Shown: piece after piece, positions 43,283 to 52,167 of the stretch
How the letters are laid out: each line of letters starts with the position of its first letter
How positions within the stretch are numbered: position 1 is the first letter of the stretch
Source of the DNA: Phytohabitans sp052068095
GTDB taxonomy: Bacteria > Actinomycetota > Actinomycetes > Mycobacteriales > Micromonosporaceae
Assembly (NCBI RefSeq): GCF_052068095.1
Contig: NZ_JBQHDG010000022.1
Coordinates: forward strand, 62,001-126,000
Reading direction: 5' to 3'
Length of the DNA stretch: 64,000 nucleotides
Program-made: the position numbers and the translations under genes
The notes under the pieces: model-generated
Told to the model about the DNA's origin: nothing
The model's database searches: none
What the model saw: the letters and a program-made list of their open reading frames with translations, nothing else

Positions 43283-44572
43283 ATGACCGATGACCTGCTC
43301 GCGCGGCACAGAGCCGTGCTGCCCAAGTGGATGCCGCTCTACTACCAGGAGCCGATCGAGATCGTGTCCGGATCGGGGTGCCGGGTCACCGACGCGTCCG
43401 GCCGCACGTATCTCGACTTCTTCGGCGGCGTGCTCACCACCATGATCGGGTACGACGTGGCGGAGATCCGCGAGGCGGTCGAGCGGCAGCTGCGCACGGG
43501 CGTGGCGCACACCTCGACGCTGTACCTGATCCGCCAGCAGGTCGAGCTCGCCGAGAAGATCGCCCGGCTCTCCGGCATCGAGGACGCGCGGGTCTTCTTC
43601 ACCAACTCGGGCACCGAGGCCAACGAGGCCGCGCTGTTGGTCGCCACCAACCTGCGCAAGTCCAACCAGGTGCTCGCGGTGCGCAACAGCTACCACGGCC
43701 GGTCGTACGCGACGATCGGCATCACCGGGCACCGCAGCTGGTCGGCGAGCGCCCTCAACCCGCTCCAGGTGGCCTGGCTGCACTCCGGCGACCGGCTGCG
43801 CGGCGTGCTCGCCAAGCTCGACGACGCCGACCACATCGAGGCGGCGGTCGAAGACCTGCGCGAGGTGATCGCCACGCAGACCGCCGGCGACGTGGCCTGC
43901 CTGATCGCCGAGCCGATCCAGGGCGTGGGCGGTTTCGTGAGCGCGCCGGACGGGCTCTTCGCGGGGCTGAAGAAGGTGCTCGACGAGTACGGCATCCTGC
44001 TCATCTCGGACGAGGTGCAGACCGGCTGGGGGCGCACCGGCGAGCACTTCTGGGGCTACCAGGCGCACGGAGTGACGCCCGACCTGCTCACGTTCGCCAA
44101 GGGCATCGGCAACGGCTTCGCGCTGGCCGGCGTGGTCGGCCGGGCCGAGGTGATGAACGCGGTGGAGGCGATCTCCTTCTCCACCTTCGGCGGCAACCCG
44201 ATCTCGACGGCGGCCGGCAACGCGGTGCTCGACTACGTGCTCGACCACAATCTTCAGGAGAACGCCCAGCGGGTCGGCGGCATCCTGTTGGAGGGGCTGC
44301 GCTCGGCCGCCGCGGATCACCCGATCATGGCCGAGGTACGGGGCAAGGGGCTGATGCTGGCGATCGAGTTCGTGCGGCCGGGCACGGTGGAGCCGGACCC
44401 GGCGGTGACCGCGCGGGTCTTCGAGCTCGCGAAGGAGGGTGGCCTGCTCGTGGGCAAGGGCGGCCTGTACGGCAACGTGCTGCGCATGGGCCCGCCGCTC
44501 ACGCTCGGTGAGGACGAGGCGCGGGAGGGGCTGGCGATCCTGGTCGACGCCATCGGGAGGGCCGCCACGTAA
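43283..44572 (+). CDS. Class III PLP-dependent aminotransferase
   Basis: A 429-residue protein from ATG 43283 with GGTGGGAG upstream. FFTNSGTEANEAALLVA is the cofactor phosphate loop, ILLISDEVQTGWGRTGE carries the Asp that contacts the pyridine nitrogen, and LTFAKGIGNGFALAGVVG has the Schiff-base lysine. The family covers 4-aminobutyrate, ornithine and AGXT2-like beta-alanine/pyruvate aminotransferases; sequence alone does not choose. It is not obviously linked to the downstream sugar transport genes, which have their own upstream region. Confidence 0.92.
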   Translation: MTDDLLARHRAVLPKWMPLYYQEPIEIVSGSGCRVTDASGRTYLDFFGGVLTTMIGYDVAEIREAVERQLRTGVAHTSTLYLIRQQVELAEKIARLSGIEDARVFFTNSGTEANEAALLVATNLRKSNQVLAVRNSYHGRSYATIGITGHRSWSASALNPLQVAWLHSGDRLRGVLAKLDDADHIEAAVEDLREVIATQTAGDVACLIAEPIQGVGGFVSAPDGLFAGLKKVLDEYGILLISDEVQTGWGRTGEHFWGYQAHGVTPDLLTFAKGIGNGFALAGVVGRAEVMNAVEAISFSTFGGNPISTAAGNAVLDYVLDHNLQENAQRVGGILLEGLRSAAADHPIMAEVRGKGLMLAIEFVRPGTVEPDPAVTARVFELAKEGGLLVGKGGLYGNVLRMGPPLTLGEDEAREGLAILVDAIGRAAT

Positions 44573-44612
44573 CGGTTCGGTGCCCAGGGGTTGCTGTCAC
44601 CCACGACTTGTC

Positions 44613-44637
44613 GTAAGAATCCTTCAAAGCGTTAACA
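44613..44637. promoter_or_regulatory. Candidate regulator-binding region upstream of first ngc operon
   Basis: GTAAGAATCCTT (44613-44624) and GTTAACA (44631-44637) precede the first ngcE by about 30 bases. A matching pair, GTAAGAACTTTT then GTTAACA, lies in the divergent region upstream of the RpiR regulator and kinase at 49686-49713. The shared elements suggest that the RpiR protein controls both. Confidence 0.5.
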
Positions 44638-44665
44638 GCGACTGAAGGGAAGTGACGCGGCCCCC

Positions 44666-46084
44666 ATGAATAGTACAAGGCGTGACATTCTCCGTCGTGG
44701 GGTCGTCGCCGGCGTCATGGCGACCCCCGCGGCCGGCCTACTGACCGGCTGCGCGACGAGTGGCGACGACGACTCCGGCGGCGACAGCGCCAACCAGGGC
44801 GAGAAGACCGCGGAAAACCCCTTCGGCGTGAAGGCGGACGCGCCGCTGGAGGTGGTCATCTTCAACGGCGGGTACGGCGAGGAGTACGCCAAGGCCCACG
44901 AGGCCATGTACAACGAGAAGTACCCGAACGCGAAGATCACGCACTCGGCCACCCAGGAGATCAGCAAGACCCTCCAGCCGCGCTTCGTCGACGGCAGCCC
45001 GCCCGACGTGGTCAACAACTCCGGCGCCGGCCAGATCGACCCCGGCGGCCTCGTGTCGCAGGGCGCGCTCGCCGACCTCGGCCCGCTGCTCGACGCGCCG
45101 AGCCTCGACGTGCCGGGCAAGAAGGTGCGCGACACGCTGCTGCCCGGCGTGGTCGACGTGGGCAGCTTCGACGGCAAGTTCCACGTGCTCAACATCAGCT
45201 ACACGGTCTACGGCATCTGGTACTCGCAGAAGCTCTTCGCCGACCGCGGCTGGCAGTACCCGAAGACGTGGGACGAGCACATCGCGCTGTGCCGCACCAT
45301 CCAGGCGGCCGGCATCTCGCCGTGGACCTACGCGGGCAAGCACCCCCGCTACATGAGCTGGCCCGTCATCTCCACGGCCATCAAGCTCGGCGGGCTCGAC
45401 GTCGCGAAGGCGATCGACAACCTCGAGCCCAACGCGTGGAAGTCGGACGCGATGAAGCAGTCGGTCGACGCCTGGCACCAGATCGTCAAGGACAAGTTCA
45501 TCCTGCCCGGCACGCCCGGCCTCGACCACGTGCAGTCGCAGACCGAGTGGTGCCGCGGCAAGGCGGCGTTCATCTCCTGCGGCTCCTGGATAGAGAACGA
45601 GCAGAAGGCGGTCACCCCCGCCGGCTTCAACATGGCGATCGCGCCGACGCCGAGCCTCAGCACCGGCGACAAGCTGCCGTTCGAGGCGATCCGGGGCACG
45701 GCCGGCGAGCCGTTCGTCGTGCCGGCCAAGGCGAAGAACGTCCCCGGCGGCCTGGAGTACTTCCGCACCGTGCTGTCGATGCGCGGCGCCAAGGACTTCA
45801 CGCAGAAGGTCTCCGCGCTCAGCGTGGTCGCAGGCGCGGCCGAGGGTGCGACCCTCCCGCCCGGCCTGACCACTGTGGTCAAGGCGCTTGACGCCTCCGG
45901 CAGCAACGGCTTCAACTGGGTCTACAACAACTACTACCGCAAGCTCGAACGCGAGCTCGTCGACGCGGCGTGCGGGGAGTTCTTCAGCGGTCGCATCAGC
46001 CCGACCGAGTTCCTCGACCAGTGCCAGAAGGGCGCTGACATGATCGCGCAGGACAGCTCGGTCAAGAAGTTCAAGCGGGCCTGA
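44666..46084 (+). CDS. ngcE: NgcE-type amino-sugar ABC transporter substrate-binding lipoprotein (copy 1)
   Basis: A 472-residue protein from ATG 44666. The N-terminus has a twin-arginine pattern (TRRDILRRG) and a lipobox LLTGC, so it is exported and lipid-anchored. FNGGYGEEYAKAHEAMY, then VLNISYTVYGIWYSQKLFAD and AAFISCGSWIENEQ, match NgcE, the GlcNAc/diacetylchitobiose binding protein of streptomycetes. Two permease genes follow at once. No ATPase gene is nearby; a shared MsiK-type ATPase encoded elsewhere is usual. Copy 2 at 50729 has the same layout and long conserved segments. Confidence 0.87.
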   Translation: MNSTRRDILRRGVVAGVMATPAAGLLTGCATSGDDDSGGDSANQGEKTAENPFGVKADAPLEVVIFNGGYGEEYAKAHEAMYNEKYPNAKITHSATQEISKTLQPRFVDGSPPDVVNNSGAGQIDPGGLVSQGALADLGPLLDAPSLDVPGKKVRDTLLPGVVDVGSFDGKFHVLNISYTVYGIWYSQKLFADRGWQYPKTWDEHIALCRTIQAAGISPWTYAGKHPRYMSWPVISTAIKLGGLDVAKAIDNLEPNAWKSDAMKQSVDAWHQIVKDKFILPGTPGLDHVQSQTEWCRGKAAFISCGSWIENEQKAVTPAGFNMAIAPTPSLSTGDKLPFEAIRGTAGEPFVVPAKAKNVPGGLEYFRTVLSMRGAKDFTQKVSALSVVAGAAEGATLPPGLTTVVKALDASGSNGFNWVYNNYYRKLERELVDAACGEFFSGRISPTEFLDQCQKGADMIAQDSSVKKFKRA

Positions 46085-46101
46085 GGGGGCAGGGGCGGCG
46101 C

Positions 46102-47010
46102 ATGCGGCATGGCAAGTATCCCCTGATCATCACGTTCCTGGTGCCGCCCCTGATCCTGTACGGCGTCTTCGTGCTCTCGCCGTACCTTCAGGCGTTCCAG
46201 ATCTCCACCACCGACTGGCTCGGCTACTCCACCGACGCCAACTCGGTGGGGTTGGACAACTTCGTCCAGCTGTTCAAGGACGACTACGTCTGGAACGCGA
46301 TCAAGAACAACGCGATCCTGCTCGCCCTCGTACCGGTGCTGACGATCGCGCTCGGCCTGTTCTTCGCGACGATGCTCAACATGGGCGGGCGCGGGGGACG
46401 GGCCGGCGTGGTCGGCGTACGCGGCACCGCGGCCTACCGCCTCGTGTACTTCTTCCCCCAGGTGCTCTCGGTCGTCATCATCGCGGTGATCTGGCAGCAG
46501 GTGTACCACCCCAACGCCGGCATCCTGAACGCCGCGCTCGAGCCGTTCGGCATCGACGGGCCGAGCTGGCTGGGCGACCCGCGCTTCGCGTTCTGGTGCG
46601 TGTTGGCCGTGATGGTGTGGGCCAACGTCGGCTTCTACGTCGTCCTGTTCGGCGCGGCGATGCAGGCCATCCCGAGGGACATCTACGAGGCGGTGCTCCT
46701 CGACGGCGCCTCCCGCGCGGTCATGCTCCGCCGGATCACGATCCCGCTGCTGTGGGACACCGTGCAGGTCGCCTGGATCTACCTGGCGATCGCCGCCCTC
46801 GACGGCTTCATCCTCGTGCAGCTGATGACCAACGGCGGCCCCAACTTCTCCTCCGACGTGATCGGCCTGCGCATGTACAACACCGCCTTCGGCAGCGACA
46901 CCAAGTTCGGGTACGCCTCGGCGATCGGCGTCGTGATGTTCTTCCTCACCCTCTCGGTGGCGGTGCTGGCGCTGCGCACGTCGCGGCGGGACCGGATCGA
47001 GTACTCATGA
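46102..47010 (+). CDS. ngcF: NgcF-type ABC transporter permease (copy 1)
   Basis: A 302-residue permease with six membrane helices. YEAVLLDGASRAVMLRRITI is the EAA loop that docks the ATPase. The start RHGKYPLIITFLVPP closely parallels copy 2 (RHGRYPFIVGFLIAP). It starts 17 bases after ngcE and overlaps ngcG by 4 bases (ATGA), so the three subunits are co-expressed. Confidence 0.9.
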   Translation: MRHGKYPLIITFLVPPLILYGVFVLSPYLQAFQISTTDWLGYSTDANSVGLDNFVQLFKDDYVWNAIKNNAILLALVPVLTIALGLFFATMLNMGGRGGRAGVVGVRGTAAYRLVYFFPQVLSVVIIAVIWQQVYHPNAGILNAALEPFGIDGPSWLGDPRFAFWCVLAVMVWANVGFYVVLFGAAMQAIPRDIYEAVLLDGASRAVMLRRITIPLLWDTVQVAWIYLAIAALDGFILVQLMTNGGPNFSSDVIGLRMYNTAFGSDTKFGYASAIGVVMFFLTLSVAVLALRTSRRDRIEYS

Positions 47011-47903
47011 CGGCCCTGGCTGATAAGGCGGTCGAGGCTCAGGCCGCCGCTCGCGCCGACAAGCCGTTGCGCCGCGAGTGGGGCGTGGCAAACGTCTTCT
47101 CGCACGGCTTCCTGCTGCTGTGGGCGCTGCTCACCACGCTGCCGCTGCTGTGGGTGGTGCTGAGCTCGTTCAAGGACGACAACGAGATCCTGACCGACCC
47201 GTGGGGCCTGCCCGGCGCGCTGCGCTTCGAAAACTGGCACCGCGCGTGGACCGAGGCGCACATCGGCCGCTACTTCCTCAACAGCATCATCGTCGTCTCC
47301 GGCTCGCTCACGCTCACGATGCTCTTCGGCGCCACCGCCGCGTACGTCTTCGCCCGCTACGACTTCCGCTTCAAGCAGGTCTTCTACTACCTGTTCGTGG
47401 GCGGCATGATGTTTCCCGTCTTCCTGGCGCTGGTGCCGCTCTTCTTCGTGGTGCGCAACGCCGGCCTCTTCGGCACCTGGCGGGGCCTCATCCTGGTGTA
47501 CGCGGCCTACTCGCTGCCGTTCACCGTGTTCTTCCTGACCGCGTTCTTCCGCACGCTCCCGCAGGCGGTGGCCGAGGCCGCGCTCATCGACGGCTGCGGC
47601 CCGTTCCGGCTCTTCTTCCGCGTCATGCTGCCGATGGCGCGGCCCGGCCTGATCAGCGTGGGCATCTTCAACTTCCTCGGCCAGTGGAACCAGTTCATCC
47701 TGCCCCAGGTCCTCATGCAGGGCGACGACTCGAGGTGGGTGCTGGCGCAGGGGTTGTCGGCGCTCGCGGTGAGCCAGGGCTACCAGGGCGACTTCAGCGG
47801 CCTCTTCGCCGGCCTGACGATCGCGATGCTGCCGGTGCTGGGCGTCTACGTCCTCTTCCAACGCCAGATCCAGTCCGGCCTGACCGCCGGCCAGCTCAAG
47901 TAG
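47007..47903 (+). CDS. ngcG: NgcG-type ABC transporter permease (copy 1)
   Basis: A 298-residue permease from ATG 47007, overlapping the ngcF stop. Six helices follow a short cytoplasmic head. AEAALIDGCGPFRLFFRVML is the EAA motif. The end FQRQIQSGLTAGQLK is almost identical to that of copy 2 (FQRQIQSGLTAGAVK). A GNAT gene starts 10 bases after its stop. Confidence 0.9.
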   Translation: MTALADKAVEAQAAARADKPLRREWGVANVFSHGFLLLWALLTTLPLLWVVLSSFKDDNEILTDPWGLPGALRFENWHRAWTEAHIGRYFLNSIIVVSGSLTLTMLFGATAAYVFARYDFRFKQVFYYLFVGGMMFPVFLALVPLFFVVRNAGLFGTWRGLILVYAAYSLPFTVFFLTAFFRTLPQAVAEAALIDGCGPFRLFFRVMLPMARPGLISVGIFNFLGQWNQFILPQVLMQGDDSRWVLAQGLSALAVSQGYQGDFSGLFAGLTIAMLPVLGVYVLFQRQIQSGLTAGQLK

Positions 47904-47913
47904 TCTGGCCGGG

Positions 47914-48378
47914 ATGGGAGTGACGGCACGTAAGGCGACCCCGGCGGACGCGCCCGTCATGGCCGAGCTGCGCTGGCGCTGGCCGACCGAGGAGCACGGC
48001 TACACGGGCACCGACCACGCGGCCTACGTCGAGTCGTTCGCCGCCTGGGTCGTCGACCACATGGCCACGCACATCCCGTTCGTCGCCGAGGTGGACGGCG
48101 CCGTCGTGGGCATGGCCTGGCTGATGCTCGCCGACCGCGTGCCGGGCCCCACCCGCCGCCACCGCCGCACGGGCGACGTCCAGGCCGTGTACGTGGCGCC
48201 GGAGCAGCGCGACAGCGGCGTGGGGGCGGTGCTGCTGGAGGCCCTGCTGGCCGAGGCCCGCGAGCTCGGCCTCGAACACGTCACCGTCCACTCCAGCGAG
48301 CGCGCCGTCCCCTTCTACGAACGCCGCGGCTTCACCCACGACCGCCAGTGGCTCTGGTGGCAGCCCACCTCACCCTGA
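47914..48378 (+). CDS. GNAT-family N-acetyltransferase
   Basis: A 154-residue protein from ATG 47914. VDGAVVGMAWLMLADRVPGP leads into QAVYVAPEQRDSGVGAVLLE, with the acetyl-CoA motif (Q/R-x-x-G-x-G/A). VHSSERAVPFYERRGFTHDR is the C-terminal motif. The tight spacing to ngcG places it in the transporter operon. Amino-sugar or peptide acetylation is possible, but the family is too broad to say. Confidence 0.9.
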   Translation: MGVTARKATPADAPVMAELRWRWPTEEHGYTGTDHAAYVESFAAWVVDHMATHIPFVAEVDGAVVGMAWLMLADRVPGPTRRHRRTGDVQAVYVAPEQRDSGVGAVLLEALLAEARELGLEHVTVHSSERAVPFYERRGFTHDRQWLWWQPTSP

Positions 48379-48404
48379 CCGCCGCGCTCAACCCGACCCC
48401 TTCG

Positions 48405-48463
48405 ACGACTGGAACACCAGTGCTGTAAAACCGACCGGACAACAGCACTGGTGTTCCAGTCGT
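48405..48463. terminator. 21 bp perfect-stem hairpin, bidirectional terminator
   Basis: ACGACTGGAACACCAGTGCTG at 48405-48425 pairs perfectly over 21 bp with the complementary arm at 48443-48463, with a 17-base loop. It lies between the transporter/GNAT operon and the convergent sugar kinase. No U-tract is present on either side. Confidence 0.85.
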
Positions 48464-48499
48464 GCGTGACCCTTGGCCGGCGCAGCCGGCGGGGTGAGG

Positions 48500-48582
48500 G
48501 CGACCAACAGCGGACGGGGGAGGCCGCGGGAGCAACGGCACGGACCACGACGGACATCGCGGTAGCTCGATGGATTTGTCTA
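48500..48582 (-). repeat. Repeat family R1, partial copy (83 bp)
   Basis: On the minus strand this segment reads TAGACAAATCC then GAGCTACCGCGATGTCCGTC and continues to GTTGGTCGC. It matches, with about ten differences, part of the two long R1 elements at 54171-54503 and 57349-57683. Its first bases contain the TAG stop codon of the sugar kinase. The hairpin-rich right half of R1 is missing here. Confidence 0.8.
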
Positions 48583-49590
48583 CGGGAGCAGTCGCGTGTG
48601 GAGGGCGGCCGCTTCGACCGGGGTGAGCAGGGGGCGGGCGGAGAGCCAGGCCGCCGCCGCGGCGCCGTCGGAGGCGTGGGGGCGGGGGGCTTCGGGCCAG
48701 CGGGCGGTCAGCTCGCGCTCGACCGCCGGGGCCAGCGGTGTGTCGCCGGTCAGGAGGCCGCCGGCCAGCACGATCGGGCTCGTGTCGCCGGGCTCGCGGA
48801 TGCGGGCGACGCTCTCGGTCAGCAGGCGGGCGGCCTCGGCCAGCAGCGCGGTCGCGGTGGGGTCGCCCTCCGCGTGGGCGGCGATGACCAGCGGGGCCAG
48901 CTTGGCCAGCTCCACCGGCGGGCGCCGGGTCACCCGCTGTACCAGCAGGTCGACCCGGTCCCGCGCGGAGAGCGTGCCCAGGTCCGCGCGGGCGGCGGTG
49001 GGTGTGTCCTCGGGCGGGCCGAGGAGCCGCGCCACCACGGCGCGGGAGAGGCGGCCCGGCGGGCGGCCGGCGTCCATGGCGGTCAGGGTCGCGCGGACGG
49101 CCTCGCGGCCCAGCCAGAAGCCGGAGCCGGCGTCGCCCAGCAGCCAGCCGTGACCGTCCGAGACACGGTCGAGGGCGAAGCCGCGGATGGTGCAGGCGAT
49201 GGCGCCGGTGCCGGAGATGAGCACCGTGCCGTCCGGGCTCGCCGTGCCGGACGCGTACGCCACCAGCGCGTCGCCGATGATCTCGAAGGGGCACTGGAGG
49301 CCGGCGTCGACCCAGGCGCGGTCGAACGCGGCGCGGCTCGCCGGGTCGGCCAGCAGGCGGGCCACGCCGGCGAGGCCGATCGTGCCGGCGCGTACCCGCG
49401 CGGGGTCGACGGCGGCGAGTGCTTCGGCGAGCGCTTTCGCCAGCTCGGCCGCGGCCGCCTCGGCGCCGTGCGAGGTGGGGTTGCCGCCGCCCGCGGCGCC
49501 GGTGCCGACCCGGTCGCCGGCGAGGGAGGCGACCAGGGCACGGGTGGATGTGCCGCCGATGTCCAGCCCGATCACGAGTGCGTCCGACAC
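48580..49590 (-). CDS. BadF/BadG-type sugar kinase (N-acetylglucosamine kinase-like)
   Basis: A 336-residue protein from GTG 49590. LVIGLDIGGTSTRALVASL is the phosphate 1 motif of the actin/hexokinase fold, VLISGTGAIACTIRG the second phosphate motif, WLLGDAGSGFWLGREAV the family signature, and IVLAGGLLTGDTPL the adenosine motif. Eukaryotic and bacterial GlcNAc kinases belong here, matching the amino-sugar transporters around it. It is divergent from the RpiR regulator. Its stop codon lies in an R1 repeat fragment. Confidence 0.9.
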   Translation of the reverse strand: MSDALVIGLDIGGTSTRALVASLAGDRVGTGAAGGGNPTSHGAEAAAAELAKALAEALAAVDPARVRAGTIGLAGVARLLADPASRAAFDRAWVDAGLQCPFEIIGDALVAYASGTASPDGTVLISGTGAIACTIRGFALDRVSDGHGWLLGDAGSGFWLGREAVRATLTAMDAGRPPGRLSRAVVARLLGPPEDTPTAARADLGTLSARDRVDLLVQRVTRRPPVELAKLAPLVIAAHAEGDPTATALLAEAARLLTESVARIREPGDTSPIVLAGGLLTGDTPLAPAVERELTARWPEAPRPHASDGAAAAAWLSARPLLTPVEAAALHTRLLP

Positions 49591-49682
49591 CCGCTCATCG
49601 TGGTGCCGGAGCCGCGCTGATAGCGCTCCCAGACGGTAACAGTTTGAAAACTTCGCCCAACACCTTGACAAGGTAGCCCTGT

Positions 49683-49713
49683 TAGTAAGAACTTTTACCA
49701 CTATCAGTTAACA
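49683..49713. promoter_or_regulatory. Divergent regulatory region, candidate RpiR operator
   Basis: The A/T-rich stretch contains an imperfect palindrome TAGTAAGAACTTTTACCACT(A) at 49683-49703 and GTTAACA at 49707-49713. TTGACA nearby at 49667-49672 is a possible -35 box for the plus direction. The same GTAAGAA...TT and GTTAACA elements precede the first ngc operon. Autoregulation by the RpiR gene at 49753 is the likely use. Confidence 0.55.
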
Positions 49714-49752
49714 CTCCTTTCGAATGAAGATCCATAAGGAGGGCGGCGCAGG

Positions 49753-50646
49753 ATGGACACCCCGGTGGCTGTGGACGGCGTGCTGCTGGCCGTTCGCGGC
49801 AAGCTGCCGGAGTTCACCGGCGCGCTCAAGCGGGTCGCCGAGCAGGTGCTGACCGACCCGGCCGGGGCGTCGCGGGCCACGATCGTCGAGCTGGCCGAGC
49901 GGAGTGGCACCTCGCCGGCGACGGTCACCCGGTTCTGCCGGGCGCTCGGCTTCGAGGGTTACGCCGAGCTGCGTCTCGGCATCGCCGCGGAGACCGGGCG
50001 GGCCCGCGCGGCCGGCTGGACCGTCGACATCGGCCGGGAGATCGAGCCGGGCGACCCCCTGGAGAAGGTGCTTCAGCAGATCATGGCGGCCGACACGCGG
50101 GCCATGCACGACACCGCCGGGCTGCTCGACCTGGGCGAGGTGGAGCGCGCCGCCGACGCGATCGCGGGGGCCAGCCGGGTCAACATCTTCGGGGCCAGCG
50201 GCAGCGCCCTGGTCGGCGAGGAGATGCAGTTCAGCCTGCACCGCATCGGTGTGGCCGCGTGGGCCTGGACCGACGTGCACAACGGCCTCGCCAGCGCCGC
50301 CCTGCTGCGCCCCGGCGACGTGGCGCTCGGCGTCTCCCACAGTGGACAGACGCGGGAGACCATCGAGATGCTCGCCGAGGCGGGCAGCCACGGCGCCACC
50401 ACGGTCGCGCTGACCAGCTTCCCGCGTTCGCCGCTGGCCGAGCTCTCCGACATCGTGCTGCTCACGGCCACCCAGGCGACGACGTTCCGGCCCGACGCCC
50501 TCTCCGCCCGGCATCCCCAGCTGGTCGTGCTCGACCTGCTGTACATCGCCGTCGCGCAGCGCACACACGATCGTGCCCACGCCGCGTTCCAGCGGACGGC
50601 CCAGGCCGTCGACGGCCACAAGGCGGGCAAGGAGGCGGCCAGATGA
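49753..50646 (+). CDS. MurR/RpiR-family transcriptional regulator with SIS domain
   Basis: A 297-residue regulator from ATG 49753. The N-terminal HTH_6 domain (LAERSGTSPATVTRFCRALG, residues about 50-70) binds DNA. The C-terminal SIS domain (VNIFGASGSALVGEEMQFSL, ALGVSHSGQTRETIEM) binds a sugar phosphate, typically an amino-sugar 6-phosphate. It is followed after 82 bases by the second ngcE, probably on the same transcript. Neighbouring kinase product would be the logical effector. Confidence 0.92.
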   Translation: MDTPVAVDGVLLAVRGKLPEFTGALKRVAEQVLTDPAGASRATIVELAERSGTSPATVTRFCRALGFEGYAELRLGIAAETGRARAAGWTVDIGREIEPGDPLEKVLQQIMAADTRAMHDTAGLLDLGEVERAADAIAGASRVNIFGASGSALVGEEMQFSLHRIGVAAWAWTDVHNGLASAALLRPGDVALGVSHSGQTRETIEMLAEAGSHGATTVALTSFPRSPLAELSDIVLLTATQATTFRPDALSARHPQLVVLDLLYIAVAQRTHDRAHAAFQRTAQAVDGHKAGKEAAR

Positions 50647-50728
50647 GCGCCAGCCGCCTGGGGCGCCCAGCGAGCTTTGCGAGCGCATTCAGCACAGTCC
50701 CACCCAACACCCAACGAGGAGACGCATC

Positions 50729-52162
50729 ATGTCCGTAACCCCCGACGGAACGTCGGATCTGACCCGCCGCAGACTGCTGGGCCGGGCTGCGGCCGCCGGT
50801 CTGCTCGCGACCCCGGCCGCCGGTCTGCTCAGCGGATGCCTGGGCAGCGGCGATGACGAGCCGGACAACCAGGCTGAGGGCGAGAAGAGCGCCACCAACC
50901 CGCTCGGCGTCGACGCCAAGGCTCCGCTGGAGCTCTACATCTTCAACGGCGGCCTGGGCACCAAGTACGCCACCGACGTGCACGTGCCGTCGTACAAGAA
51001 GTCGTTCCCCGAGGCCGACGTGAAGTTCAACCAGGCCGAGGAGATGGCGACCGTGCTCCAGCCGCGGTTCACCAGCGAGGACCCGCCGGACATGGTCAAC
51101 AACGCCGGTTCCAAGCTGATGGACCAGGGCGCGCTGGTGCAGGCGGGCCAGGTGCAGGATCTGACCGACCTGTTCAACGCGCCGTCGCTGGACATCGCCG
51201 GCAAGACGGTCAAGGACACGCTGGTGCCGGGCACGATCGAGCAGGGCTCGTTCAACGGCAAGCCCTACGTGCTCAACTACGCCTTCACCGTCTTCGGCCT
51301 CTGGTACTCCGACAAGCTCTTCCAGGCCAACGGCTGGACCGCGCCGAAGACCTGGGACGAGTTCACCGCGCTGCTGGACAAGGCCAAGGCCGCCGGCAAG
51401 ACGGGGTACGCGTACGCGGGCGCGAACGCCGCCTACTACCAGTACCTGGTGATCCTCACGACCGCCGCCAAGATCGGTGGCGCGGACGTCCTCAAGAACA
51501 TCGACAACCTCGAGGACGGCGCCTGGACTGCCGAGCCGGTCAAGCAGGCCGCACAGATGTGGGGCGAGATCGGCAGCAAGTACATGCTCAAGGCGCACCT
51601 CGGCCTGCGCCACACCGAGGTCCAGCTCCAGCAGAACCAGGATCAGGTGGTCTTCTACCCCTCCGGCTCCTGGCTGGAGAACGAGCAGGCCAAGGACACC
51701 CCGGCCGGCTTCAACTACGCGGTGATCCCGGTGCCGAGCGCCAGCTCGTCGGACAAGCTGCCGCAGACCGCGATCTACGCGGCGGCCGGCGAGATGTACT
51801 TCGTCGCGTCCAAGGGCAAGAACCCGCGCGGCGGCATGGAGTACCTGCGCCACATGCTCTCCAAGGAGGGCGCGAAGGGCTTCACGCAGCTGACCAAGGT
51901 GCTGACGGTCGTGCAGGGCGCCACCGAGGGCCTCACCATCTCGCCCGGCCTCACCAGCAGCGAGGCGATGCTCAAGGCGGCGGGCAGCGACTACTTCGCC
52001 TACCGCTGGGACACCTGGTACAAGAAGATGGACGACGAGTGCCGGGCGGCCACCAACGAGCTGATGTTCAACGGCGGTGACGCCAACAAGTTCGTGACCC
52101 GCATGCAGAAGGTCGCGGACGCGGTGAAGAAGGACCCCTCCATCGAGAAGTTCACGCGGTAG
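50729..52162 (+). CDS. ngcE: NgcE-type amino-sugar ABC transporter substrate-binding lipoprotein (copy 2)
   Basis: A 477-residue protein from ATG 50729. TRRRLLGRAAAAGLLATP is a twin-arginine signal and LLSGC the lipobox. It shares the layout of copy 1: FNGGLGTKYATDVH, VLNYAFTVFGLWYSDKLF, VVFYPSGSWLENEQAK and SPGLTSSEAMLKAAG. Differences in the pocket-facing segments suggest a related but not identical ligand. The Ngc family binds GlcNAc and chito-oligosaccharides. Both permeases follow. Confidence 0.87.
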   Translation: MSVTPDGTSDLTRRRLLGRAAAAGLLATPAAGLLSGCLGSGDDEPDNQAEGEKSATNPLGVDAKAPLELYIFNGGLGTKYATDVHVPSYKKSFPEADVKFNQAEEMATVLQPRFTSEDPPDMVNNAGSKLMDQGALVQAGQVQDLTDLFNAPSLDIAGKTVKDTLVPGTIEQGSFNGKPYVLNYAFTVFGLWYSDKLFQANGWTAPKTWDEFTALLDKAKAAGKTGYAYAGANAAYYQYLVILTTAAKIGGADVLKNIDNLEDGAWTAEPVKQAAQMWGEIGSKYMLKAHLGLRHTEVQLQQNQDQVVFYPSGSWLENEQAKDTPAGFNYAVIPVPSASSSDKLPQTAIYAAAGEMYFVASKGKNPRGGMEYLRHMLSKEGAKGFTQLTKVLTVVQGATEGLTISPGLTSSEAMLKAAGSDYFAYRWDTWYKKMDDECRAATNELMFNGGDANKFVTRMQKVADAVKKDPSIEKFTR

Positions 52163-52167
52163 TCGTC

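Noticed and set aside
50462..51853. A 463-codon minus-strand frame across the second ngcE
   Set aside because: Shadow of the binding-protein gene, which has a Tat signal and lipobox; no independent evidence for the antisense frame.
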